DNA of 54,081 bases from Actinomycetota bacterium. Its GTDB lineage: Bacteria > Actinomycetota > Acidimicrobiia > Acidimicrobiales > MedAcidi-G1. The notes beneath the pieces were generated by a model that saw only the letters and a program-made list of their open reading frames with translations, had not been told where the DNA came from and made no database searches. The number at the start of each line of letters is the position of its first letter. The stretch's first letter is position 1. The position numbers and the translations under genes were made by a program. The stretch covers positions 1 through 54,081 of the forward strand of contig PBLL01000003.1 in the NCBI GenBank assembly GCA_002721755.1, given 5' to 3'. Below, one piece after another: positions 47,091 to 54,081 of the stretch.

Positions 47091-49567
47091 TGTCTAAAGA
47101 AACTAATGATCCCACGGAAAGTGAAGCTGTAGGCGAAGAATCTTTGGTTGGTTCAATTCAACCAATTCCAATTCAAGAAGAGATGGAGCAATCGTTTCTT
47201 GACTATGCAATGTCCGTAATTGTTTCTCGTGCACTTCCAGACGCCAGAGATGGTTTAAAACCTGTTCATAGAAGAATTCTTTGGGGTATGTATGATCTCG
47301 GTGCAAGACCCGATCGACCAACAATAAAGTGTGCTCGTGTTACCGGTGAAGTAATGGGTAAATATCACCCACATGGGGATTCAGCGATATATGACTCTTT
47401 GGTAAGAATGGGACAAGCATTCAGTCTCAGAGACCCGTTAATTGAAGCAAAGGGAAATTTTGGTTATTCTCCAGACGACACTCCTGCCGCTCCGCGATAC
47501 ACAGAATGCAGACTTGATCAAAGAGCAATTGCCTTACTTGATGGAATTGATGAAAACACAATTGATTTTATTGATAATTATTCAGGTGAATTTAGAGAAC
47601 CAGAAGTTTTACCTGCAAGACTCCCCAATCTTTTAATTAATGGCTGTCAAGGGATTGCAGTTGGCATGGCAACAAATATTCCTACTCATAATTTGGCTGA
47701 GTGTATAGATGCAACTGTTCATCTTCTTGATAACCCTGAAGCAACTATAAATGAATTAATTGAAATTATTCCTGGGCCAGATTTTCCAACAGGAGCTTTA
47801 ATACTTGGCAAAAGCGGAATTAAAGAAGCCTATTCAACTGGACGTGGATCAATTCGTATGCGAGCTAGAACCGATATTGAAGAAGATGGAAGGACTAATC
47901 GGATTGTTGTGAGTGAACTTCCATATCAAGCCAGTCCTAATCTAATAATGTCAAAAATTCGTGATCTCGTTGATGCAAGAGAGATAGAGGGAATCGCGGA
48001 TATTAATGATGAATCGGCAAAAGGTGTGGTTCGTATTGTCATAACCCTTAAAAAAGATGCACCCGCTTTGGTGATATTAAACAATTTGTATAAAAGAACA
48101 CCTTTACAAACAACATTTTCAGTGAATGCTGTGGCACTGGTTGATGGGGTTCCTAGAACTCTGAATATTTTGGAACTTTTACAGGCTTATATAGATCATC
48201 AAATTGTTGTTATAAGAAGAAGAAGTGAGCACCGTCTTTCTAAAGCGCAAGATGAAGCTCATATAACGGAAGGGTTAATTAAAGCTTTAGAGAGAATAGA
48301 CGATGTGATCGCTTTGATTCGAGGTTCAGCAGACCGTTCTGAAGCGAGAACAGGGTTAATGGATGAAGATTATGGTTTTACTGAAATTCAGGCGAATCAT
48401 ATTTTAGATATGCAACTTGTACGACTTACCCGTCTTGGTAAGAGCACACTTCAGGAAAGAATGAAGGAATTATCTGAAATTATTTCTGAGCTTGAAGCAA
48501 TTCTCGCAGAAGAAACAAAAATAAAAGCAGTGATAAAAGAAGAACTGCTTGAATTAAAAGAAAAATTTTCTACTGAACGTAGAACTGAATTTGTTCCAGA
48601 TCCTGGTGAATTAGATATTGAAGATCTTATAGATGATGAAGAATTAATTTTTGCAATGACTTCAGCTGGTTATGTAAAAACAATGGCTCTTTCTGAATTT
48701 AATTCTCAAGGCCGCGGGGGTAAAGGAGTAACTGGAGCAAAACTAAAAGATGAAGACGCTTTGTCCCATATGATTCATACAACTGCTCATGCATATCTAC
48801 TTTTCTTTTCAAATAAAGGGAAGGTTTATAGATTAAAAGCTCACGAAGTTCCATCTGCTAGTCGTACGGCTAGAGGAACATCAATTGTGAATTTATTACC
48901 ATTGCAGCAAGATGAAAAAATTCAAGCTGTTGTAGATACAAGAGACTATGAAACAAACAGATTTTTATTTTTTGCAACTAAAAACGGAAGAGTTAAAAAA
49001 ACATTATTTACTGCCTATGATTCTTCTTTAAAAGCAGGACTTATTGCCATAAAACTAAATCAAGGTGATGAATTAGTAAGTGTTGTGCCTACGAATGGTT
49101 CAGATCACATTTTTCTAGTTTCATCCTCAGGTCAAACTTTGAGGATAGATGAAGAAAAAATTAGACCTATGGGTAGAACGGCTGCTGGAGTAAGTGGTAT
49201 GAAGTTTCGCACTGGTGACGGTCTTGTTTCATGCTCAGTTTCCAAAGAGGGCTCAATGTTGCTTCATTTAACGACAGAGGGCTTCGGAAAACGTACTGAA
49301 ATTGATGATTTTTCTGTAAAAGGAAGAGGTGGTCTTGGGGTTAGAGGAATTAAAACTACAGAATCTAGAGGAACTGTAGCTGGTTCACTGGTAGTAAAAG
49401 ACGATGACGATATTCTCGCTGTTACTTCAAGTGGAAAGATTATTCGCCTCGCTGTTTCCGAAATTTCAATTCAAGGTAGAGACGCAACTGGTGTAAGAGT
49501 AATGTCACCAGGTGAAGGAGAGATAATAACAGCGGTTTCTCCTGCTCCTACAGATGCTGAGGACTAA
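47090..49567 (+). CDS. gyrA: DNA gyrase subunit A
   Basis: Cleavage/religation subunit, 825 aa. The quinolone-resistance region YHPHGDSAIYDSLVRM is intact with Ser at the usual position, and the catalytic Tyr lies in APRYTECR. The C-terminal beta-pinwheel contains the GyrA box SQGRGGKGVTG, which marks gyrase rather than topoisomerase IV. It is translationally coupled to gyrB. Confidence 0.98.
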
Positions 49568-49634
49568 TAAACAAATAAAACTGTTTATGTCAAAGCGACC
49601 TGTTTGATAGGCGTCGTACTTCTAAACTGTAAGT

Positions 49635-50306
49635 GTGAGTGAAACAGAAGAAGATTTTTTTGATAAAACCGAAACCGAAGACGCTTCTTCTGTAACGGTG
49701 ACAAAAAGGTTAAAAAAATTAATCAGTAAATCTGAAGAGAAAAATGAAACTGTTCAGTCTTCTGTTTTAAAGCAATCAGAAGAACTTTTGTGGGGATCTG
49801 AAAAATTGTCACCACGTAATAAACCAAAATTTTGGAACACGTTTAAACAAAGAGAAGTTAAAGCGCAAGACAGGAAAGCCGGCTACAAAGTTAGAAAAGT
49901 AAGAAGGGTTTTTCGCCATATCGAGCCCTGGTCTGCGCTGAAAGTAGGATTGATTTTTTACACATGTATTTGGGGTCTGTCTACGATTGCTGTAAGAATT
50001 TTATGGAATACCGCTGAAGATGCAGGAACTATAGAAAAAGTAGAGTCATTTATTGAAGATCTATTTGCTTTAGAAGTATTTGAATTTGATTCCGATCAAA
50101 TTTTGAAAATTTTCTTTTTAGGCGGGCTTATTATGGTTGTAGGTGGTACGGCGATAACTGTGGTCTTAGTTGTTTTGTTTAATCTGATTAGTGATCTCAC
50201 AGGGGGAATCAGGTTCACGATGATTGAAGAAGAGACAGCAGTTCGAAGAAGAAAAATTAAATCAACTGATGATATTTATGATGAAGTAAAAAATCCACCA
50301 ACATAA
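49635..50306 (+). CDS. DUF3566 transmembrane protein
   Basis: A 223-aa protein with a Lys/Ser-rich cytoplasmic N-terminus and two membrane helices (GLIFYTCIWGLSTIAVRILW and FFLGGLIMVVGGTAITVVLVVLFNLISD). Between them is the segment ending DSDQILKIFFLGG, and a C-terminal GGIRFTMIEEE follows. The PWSALKVG lead-in and GGI.FT ending are typical of the actinobacterial DUF3566 protein downstream of gyrA (Rv0007-like). It starts with GTG. The function is unknown. Confidence 0.88.
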   Translation: MSETEEDFFDKTETEDASSVTVTKRLKKLISKSEEKNETVQSSVLKQSEELLWGSEKLSPRNKPKFWNTFKQREVKAQDRKAGYKVRKVRRVFRHIEPWSALKVGLIFYTCIWGLSTIAVRILWNTAEDAGTIEKVESFIEDLFALEVFEFDSDQILKIFFLGGLIMVVGGTAITVVLVVLFNLISDLTGGIRFTMIEEETAVRRRKIKSTDDIYDEVKNPPT

Positions 50307-50372
50307 TAAGTAACGACAGTTTTTAACATTTAAAGTTAAATACTTAAGATTTGTAGTCATTCTTTGACATTA

Positions 50373-50447
<75 letters not shown>

Positions 50448-50449
50448 CA

Positions 50450-50587
50450 ATGAATATATTGAGACGTGCTTTAGCAGCAATAATTACTGCTGCTGCAGTT
50501 GCAGGTGCGGTGCGTTTTAAACAGGAACCTGGAATTGAAAAAAGAACAGGCGGTTGGAAGAAAATTTCTAATTTTGGTAACAAATAG
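50450..50587 (+). CDS. 45-aa small protein behind tRNA-Ile (DLW-39-like position)
   Basis: Too short for usual ORF lists; translated by eye. It begins MNILRRALAAIITAAAVAGAVRF, a basic start plus an Ala-rich hydrophobic helix, and then has a polar tail with GGWKKISNF and a TAG stop. Its TAG overlaps the GTG start of the next gene (TAGTG), which supports real translation. Actinobacteria often have a tiny DLW-39 family protein near gyrA and tRNA-Ile; the membrane helix and short tail are similar, although the DLW signature is not visible. There is no Shine-Dalgarno; its ATG is 2 nt after the tRNA 3' end, suggesting leaderless translation after tRNA processing. Confidence 0.6.
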   Translation: MNILRRALAAIITAAAVAGAVRFKQEPGIEKRTGGWKKISNFGNK

Positions 50588-51582
50588 TGAGAGCACTTGT
50601 TATCGGGGCTGGAGCGGTAGGAACGAAAGTTGCTCAACAGCTTTTAGCGTCAAATTCAGTAGATCAAATAGTTCTTCGAGATATTTCACCTGAAAAACTT
50701 GGAACTGCATCGAAGACTCTTAGTGGACGAGTAGAGGTCGAACATTTTCCTTTTTCACAAAATATGGATGCAGATGTTGTCGTAGTAGCGTCTCCTAGGG
50801 GCACACAGTTAGAAGCAGTAAAAAATTCAATTAGATTGTCCAGACCAACAGTTGTTGTTTCTGATGGTTTAGCGGAAACAATTTCAATTCTGAAACTAGA
50901 AGAAGAAGCTTTTAATCTTAAAGTACCTGTGGTAGTAGGAACAGGATTTGCTCCAGGTTTGAGCTGTGTTTTGGCTGCCTATGGAGAAACAATGCTAGAT
51001 GAAATAGAAGAGATTCATGTATCAAAAATGGGTACTGGAGGTCCAGCATGTGCTCTTGTTCATCATCGTGCATTAAGCCGGAGTTCCTATGGGTGGAGAG
51101 AAAATTGTTGGGATAGAAAACTAGGAGGATCAGGTAGAGAACTTTTATGGTTCCCAGAACCAGTAGGACCACAAGATTGTTATAACGCTTCACTTGCGGA
51201 TCCAATTCTTCTACATCATGTTTTTCCTAAAGTGTCTAGAATCTCAGCGAAAATGGCAGCAACACGAAGAGACAGGTTTACTGCTTTTTTTCCAATGCTT
51301 ACCCCTCCTCACAGTGAAGGAGGAATCGGTGCAATAAGGGTTGAATTACGTGGGCAAAAAAACAGTGTTCATGAAAATGTTGTTATAGGAGTTGCAGAAC
51401 GGCCAGCTGTAGCTGCCGCTTCGGTTACAGCTTTAACCGTTGAATTTTTGTTGAATAAAAAAACTAAATTAAATCACATGTCTACACTTGGATTAATGAT
51501 TGATGCATCCGAGTTTCTCTCAGAATTGGCTAAAAGAAGTATTGATATACAAATTTTTGAAGGCGATAAGACAACTGTCTAA
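50587..51582 (+). CDS. Saccharopine dehydrogenase-like NAD(P)-binding protein
   Basis: The 331-aa protein begins MRALVIGAGAVGTKVAQQLL, a Rossmann GxGxxG motif. It resembles saccharopine dehydrogenase-family oxidoreductases, with VVGTGFAPGLSCVLAAY and MGTGGPACALVHHRALS in the middle and a second domain at the C-terminus. The substrate is unknown. The GTG start overlaps the preceding 45-aa ORF stop. It is followed 10 nt later by the DUF3105 lipoprotein gene. Confidence 0.85.
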   Translation: MRALVIGAGAVGTKVAQQLLASNSVDQIVLRDISPEKLGTASKTLSGRVEVEHFPFSQNMDADVVVVASPRGTQLEAVKNSIRLSRPTVVVSDGLAETISILKLEEEAFNLKVPVVVGTGFAPGLSCVLAAYGETMLDEIEEIHVSKMGTGGPACALVHHRALSRSSYGWRENCWDRKLGGSGRELLWFPEPVGPQDCYNASLADPILLHHVFPKVSRISAKMAATRRDRFTAFFPMLTPPHSEGGIGAIRVELRGQKNSVHENVVIGVAERPAVAAASVTALTVEFLLNKKTKLNHMSTLGLMIDASEFLSELAKRSIDIQIFEGDKTTV

Positions 51583-51592
51583 AAGAAATATT

Positions 51593-52162
51593 ATGAAAAA
51601 ATTATCCAAAAACTTTTCTTTACTTTTTTTCATTATCACACTTTTATTTATTGCCTGTGGTGGTGAAAGTGACGTGGCTTTAGAAGTTTCAACAGAAGAA
51701 ATGTTAGAAGAAGTTGAATACCTAGTAATTACCTCACGTGAACATACAGATGAGAATGTTGATTACCCAACTATCCCGCCTGCTGGAGGTGACCATTTAG
51801 GAATTTGGCACACTTGTGGAATTTATAAAGTTGAATTGCTAGATGAAGCAGCAGTTCACTCCCTTGAACACGGGGCGGTTTGGGTTACTTATCAGCCAGA
51901 AATCCAAAAAGAAGAATTAATAAAATTAACAACGATGCTTTCAGGGAACCCAAAAATCTTGTTATCACCACATTCTCAACAAGGTTCGCCAATAGTCGCG
52001 ACAGCATGGGGTAGAAGAATAGAGTTAGAAACTTCAGATGACGGGAAACTCGAAAAGTTTGTTGATTTTTTTGTCGACGGAGAAGCTTCTCCTGAAGCAG
52101 GAATTACTTGTGATAGAGGAATAGGCCGACCACCTAATGATCCGTACACGCTTAATCGTTAA
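51593..52162 (+). CDS. DUF3105 family lipoprotein
   Basis: A 189-aa protein with a lipoprotein signal (MKKLSKNFSLLFFII, lipobox LFIAC; acylated Cys about residue 21) and a DUF3105 domain (PPAGGDHLGIWHTCGIYKVELLDEAAVHSLEHGAVWVTY). The HSLEHG motif is the family hallmark. The extracellular function is unknown. I place the start at ATG 51593, where the signal peptide begins. Its stop overlaps the convergent hisN stop by 11 nt. Confidence 0.88.
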   Translation: MKKLSKNFSLLFFIITLLFIACGGESDVALEVSTEEMLEEVEYLVITSREHTDENVDYPTIPPAGGDHLGIWHTCGIYKVELLDEAAVHSLEHGAVWVTYQPEIQKEELIKLTTMLSGNPKILLSPHSQQGSPIVATAWGRRIELETSDDGKLEKFVDFFVDGEASPEAGITCDRGIGRPPNDPYTLNR

Positions 52163-52913
52163 GAGAAGCTAATAAAAGAGGGTGAAGGATCCTATTTGCC
52201 GCTAAAGCGTTTCCTCCATCAGGAGTTACGACATTTTTGTAATCAGTGAATATGCCCCCAGCTTCGGGAATTATTGTCAACATAGGAGCAACATCCCATT
52301 TGTTTACAATCGGATCAATCATCGCATCAACACGACCAGTCGCTACCAGTGCATAGCCGTATGCGTCGCCCCATGTTCTAATGGTGGTGCCCGCTTTTGA
52401 TAAAGATTCCAGAAAAGACAAAGAGGACCAATAATCAATTCCGCTGGTCACCACAGAACAATCATCGAGAGTTTCAACAGATGAAACATGTGCTTGTTTG
52501 CCGTCTGCGAAACACCCCGTTCCTCTACCGGCCCAAACACATTCATTAATTGCGGGAAGATTTATTACACCAACAGCGGGACCATTTTCATCTTCAAGAG
52601 CGACAAGATTTCCAAACAATGGAACACCATTTATAAATGATTGAGTTCCATCTATTGGATCTAATATCCAAGTTCGCCCTGAAGATCCAAAAACATTTTC
52701 TTCTTCTTCACCGACAATCGAATCATCGGGGAAAGAATCTGCAATTCTTTCCCGAAGTAATTTTTCAGCACTCCGATCAGCTTCAGTTACAGGCGAACCA
52801 TCAGATTTTTTGACAACTTCTAGATTTAAATCATTGAAAAAAGAAAGTGTTAATTCTCCTGCTTCTTTAGCTATTGATACAGCAAAATCAACTAATTTTT
52901 GGTCTACATTCAT
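52152..52913 (-). CDS. hisN: Inositol monophosphatase-family phosphatase (HisN-type histidinol phosphatase)
   Basis: About 253 aa of the IMPase superfamily. Metal-binding motifs are GEEEENV, WILDPIDGTQSFING and NKWDVAPMLTIIPEAGG, with VTEADRSAE in the N-terminal part. The FINGVPLFG and WGDAYGYALVATGRVDAMIDP segments resemble actinobacterial HisN, which dephosphorylates histidinol phosphate, but inositol phosphatase cannot be excluded. The ATG at 52913 is preferred over a TTG four codons upstream. Confidence 0.85.
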   Translation of the reverse strand: MNVDQKLVDFAVSIAKEAGELTLSFFNDLNLEVVKKSDGSPVTEADRSAEKLLRERIADSFPDDSIVGEEEENVFGSSGRTWILDPIDGTQSFINGVPLFGNLVALEDENGPAVGVINLPAINECVWAGRGTGCFADGKQAHVSSVETLDDCSVVTSGIDYWSSLSFLESLSKAGTTIRTWGDAYGYALVATGRVDAMIDPIVNKWDVAPMLTIIPEAGGIFTDYKNVVTPDGGNALAANRILHPLLLASLND

Positions 52914-53010
52914 GCATTTATCCAAAAGACATCTTTATAAACACAGTTTATAAAGTACGCGAAGTGAGATTTGTTTATTAAAAAACAAACTCGCTAGTAC
53001 CGTGTTTGAA

Positions 53011-54000
53011 ATGGAATATTCACAGTTGGGTAGAACAGGATTAAACGTCTCAAAGATTTGTCTAGGGACTATGACATTTGGAAACCAATGCGACGAGAAA
53101 ACCTCGCATACAATTCTTGATAAAGCTAAAGATGAGGGAATCACGTTTATTGATACTGCAGACATGTATCCCGCTTCCGGTAAAGAAACCATAGGTGACA
53201 CGGAAAGAATTATTGGAAAATGGCTTAAAGGAAAACGTGATGAAGTTGTTTTAGCAACAAAATTTTGGGCACCAATGGGATCTTTACCATGGCAAAGAGG
53301 TTCAAGTCGGAGACATATTTTTGACGCGGTTGACGCTTCACTTGAGAGGCTTCAAACAGATTTTATTGATTTGTACCAAGTTCATTTCCCCGACTATCAA
53401 ACTCCAATAGATGAAACAATCGGAGCTTTAGACGATTTAGTAAAAATAGGAAAAGTCCGATATTTGGGTTGTTCAAATTATCCTGCATGGCTACTTGCGC
53501 GTTCCATCGGTCGAAGTGAAACGCTTAACTTAGAACGATTCGAAACTGTGCAACCTCGATATAACCTATTATTTCGTCAAATGGAAAGAGAACTTTTTCC
53601 ATTGTGTGAACATGACCGGATTGGTGTCATACCTTACAATCCGTTAGCTGGAGGTCTTTTAACAGGGCAGCATAAAAGAAGTGCCCCTCGGGAAGGTTCA
53701 AGGTTTGCTTTAGAAAGTGAACAAGGAGAACGATACAGGGAAAGATATTGGAGAGATGAATTTCATGACACAGTTGAACAAATTCAGCCAATTGCAGAAA
53801 AAGAAGGAATTACTATGGCGCAATTAGCTATCGGATGGGTTCTAGCTAAACCATTTGTTACCTCTCCTATAGTTGGGGCTACGAATCCGACACAACTTGA
53901 TGATGCTATAGCCGCTGTTGCTAATCCACTTTCAGAACAAATAGTTGCTGAGTTAGATGAGGTCACTAAAAAATATCGAACCGGAGATGATGAACGCTAA
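53011..54000 (+). CDS. Aldo/keto reductase
   Basis: About 329-aa NADPH-dependent TIM-barrel oxidoreductase. The catalytic tetrad is visible: Asp and Tyr in FIDTADMYP, Lys in LATKFW, His in LYQVHFPD. The length and YSQLGRTGLNVSKICLGTMTFG start match the YajO/AKR11-12-like group with sugar or aldehyde substrates. The substrate is unknown. ATG 53011 is chosen over in-frame GTG 53002; neither has a strong Shine-Dalgarno. It is divergent from hisN. Confidence 0.92.
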   Translation: MEYSQLGRTGLNVSKICLGTMTFGNQCDEKTSHTILDKAKDEGITFIDTADMYPASGKETIGDTERIIGKWLKGKRDEVVLATKFWAPMGSLPWQRGSSRRHIFDAVDASLERLQTDFIDLYQVHFPDYQTPIDETIGALDDLVKIGKVRYLGCSNYPAWLLARSIGRSETLNLERFETVQPRYNLLFRQMERELFPLCEHDRIGVIPYNPLAGGLLTGQHKRSAPREGSRFALESEQGERYRERYWRDEFHDTVEQIQPIAEKEGITMAQLAIGWVLAKPFVTSPIVGATNPTQLDDAIAAVANPLSEQIVAELDEVTKKYRTGDDER

Positions 54001-54031
54001 TAACTAATTGGTTTGTTATCAGGAGCAAGCA

Positions 54032-54081
54032 ATGGAACAAGAAGAACGTTGGAAAGAACAAGAAGTCAACTATGCGGGTGT
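54032..54081 (+). CDS. Start of an unidentified gene (partial)
   Basis: ATG at 54032 follows AGGAG at 6 nt and opens MEQEERWKEQEVNYAGV, running to the window edge. It lies 31 nt after the aldo/keto reductase stop on the same strand. Only about 17 codons are visible, so no function can be given. Confidence 0.55.
   Translation, partial: MEQEERWKEQEVNYAG

Overview
The window is the chromosomal replication-origin neighbourhood of an AT-rich, tightly packed bacterium. The gene order dnaA-dnaN-recF-DUF721-gyrB-gyrA-DUF3566-tRNA-Ile to the right of the origin, and rpmH-rnpA-yidD-yidC-jag-rsmG-parA-parB then a CwlM-like gene, trxA and trxB to its left, is the classical actinobacterial layout. HspR, DUF3566, DUF5318 and the CwlM-like gene are further actinobacterial markers. 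The low GC content (roughly 36-38 % by eye), very short intergenic gaps and overlapping genes suggest a streamlined, probably aquatic lineage such as marine Acidimicrobiia or Actinomarinales. That placement is inferred from gene order and sequence style; no rRNA gene is present to confirm it.

Layout. 1-5533 (minus): a HAD hydrolase cut by the window edge, ACT-domain malic enzyme, pyrE, purB, purA. 5534-5787: a spacer with three consecutive perfect hairpins. 5788-9522 (minus): heat-shock operon dnaK-grpE-dnaJ-hspR. 9714-12852 (plus): phosphoglycerate mutase and a membrane Fe-S oxidoreductase, convergent with dcd. 13440-14015 (minus): an HD protein resembling PhnZ-type oxygenases. 14210-21310 (plus): a catabolic/transport cluster of a proline racemase-family enzyme, an ornithine cyclodeaminase-family enzyme, an MFS-LivF fusion and a LivH-LivM-LivG fusion. 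21315-27606 (minus): mscS, a small membrane protein, dnaB, rplI, rpsR with a long acidic tail, ssb, rpsF, panB, DUF5318. 27658-29900 (minus): CCA-adding enzyme and an HDAC-like deacetylase. 30026-35185 (plus): a secreted anchored protein, DegV, a small membrane protein, trxB, trxA, a CwlM-like pseudo-amidase. 35200-40507 (minus): parB, parA, rsmG, jag, yidC, yidD, rnpA, rpmH, with two parS sites at 36970-37013. 40508-42522: a bipartite oriC around dnaA. 42523-54081 (plus except hisN): dnaN, recF, DUF721, gyrB, gyrA, DUF3566, tRNA-Ile(GAT), an unannotated-looking 45-aa ORF, a saccharopine dehydrogenase-like protein, a DUF3105 lipoprotein, a hisN-like phosphatase, an aldo/keto reductase and the start of one more gene.

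Most of the window is housekeeping: initiation (DnaA, DnaN, DnaB, SSB), segregation (ParA/ParB/parS), supercoiling (gyrase), membrane insertion (YidC/YidD/Jag), redox (TrxA/TrxB) and nucleotide synthesis (PurA, PurB, PyrE, Dcd). The least ordinary stretch is 13.4-21.3 kb. There a PhnZ-like HD protein faces an imino-acid cluster whose branched-chain-type ABC transporter is packed into two polypeptides, one carrying an MFS permease fused to the LivF ATPase. Other points for a second look are the S18 tail, the leaderless-looking ORF behind tRNA-Ile, a CwlM-like protein lacking visible zinc ligands, the absence of murJ and sigM from their usual place, and the hairpin cluster upstream of purA.
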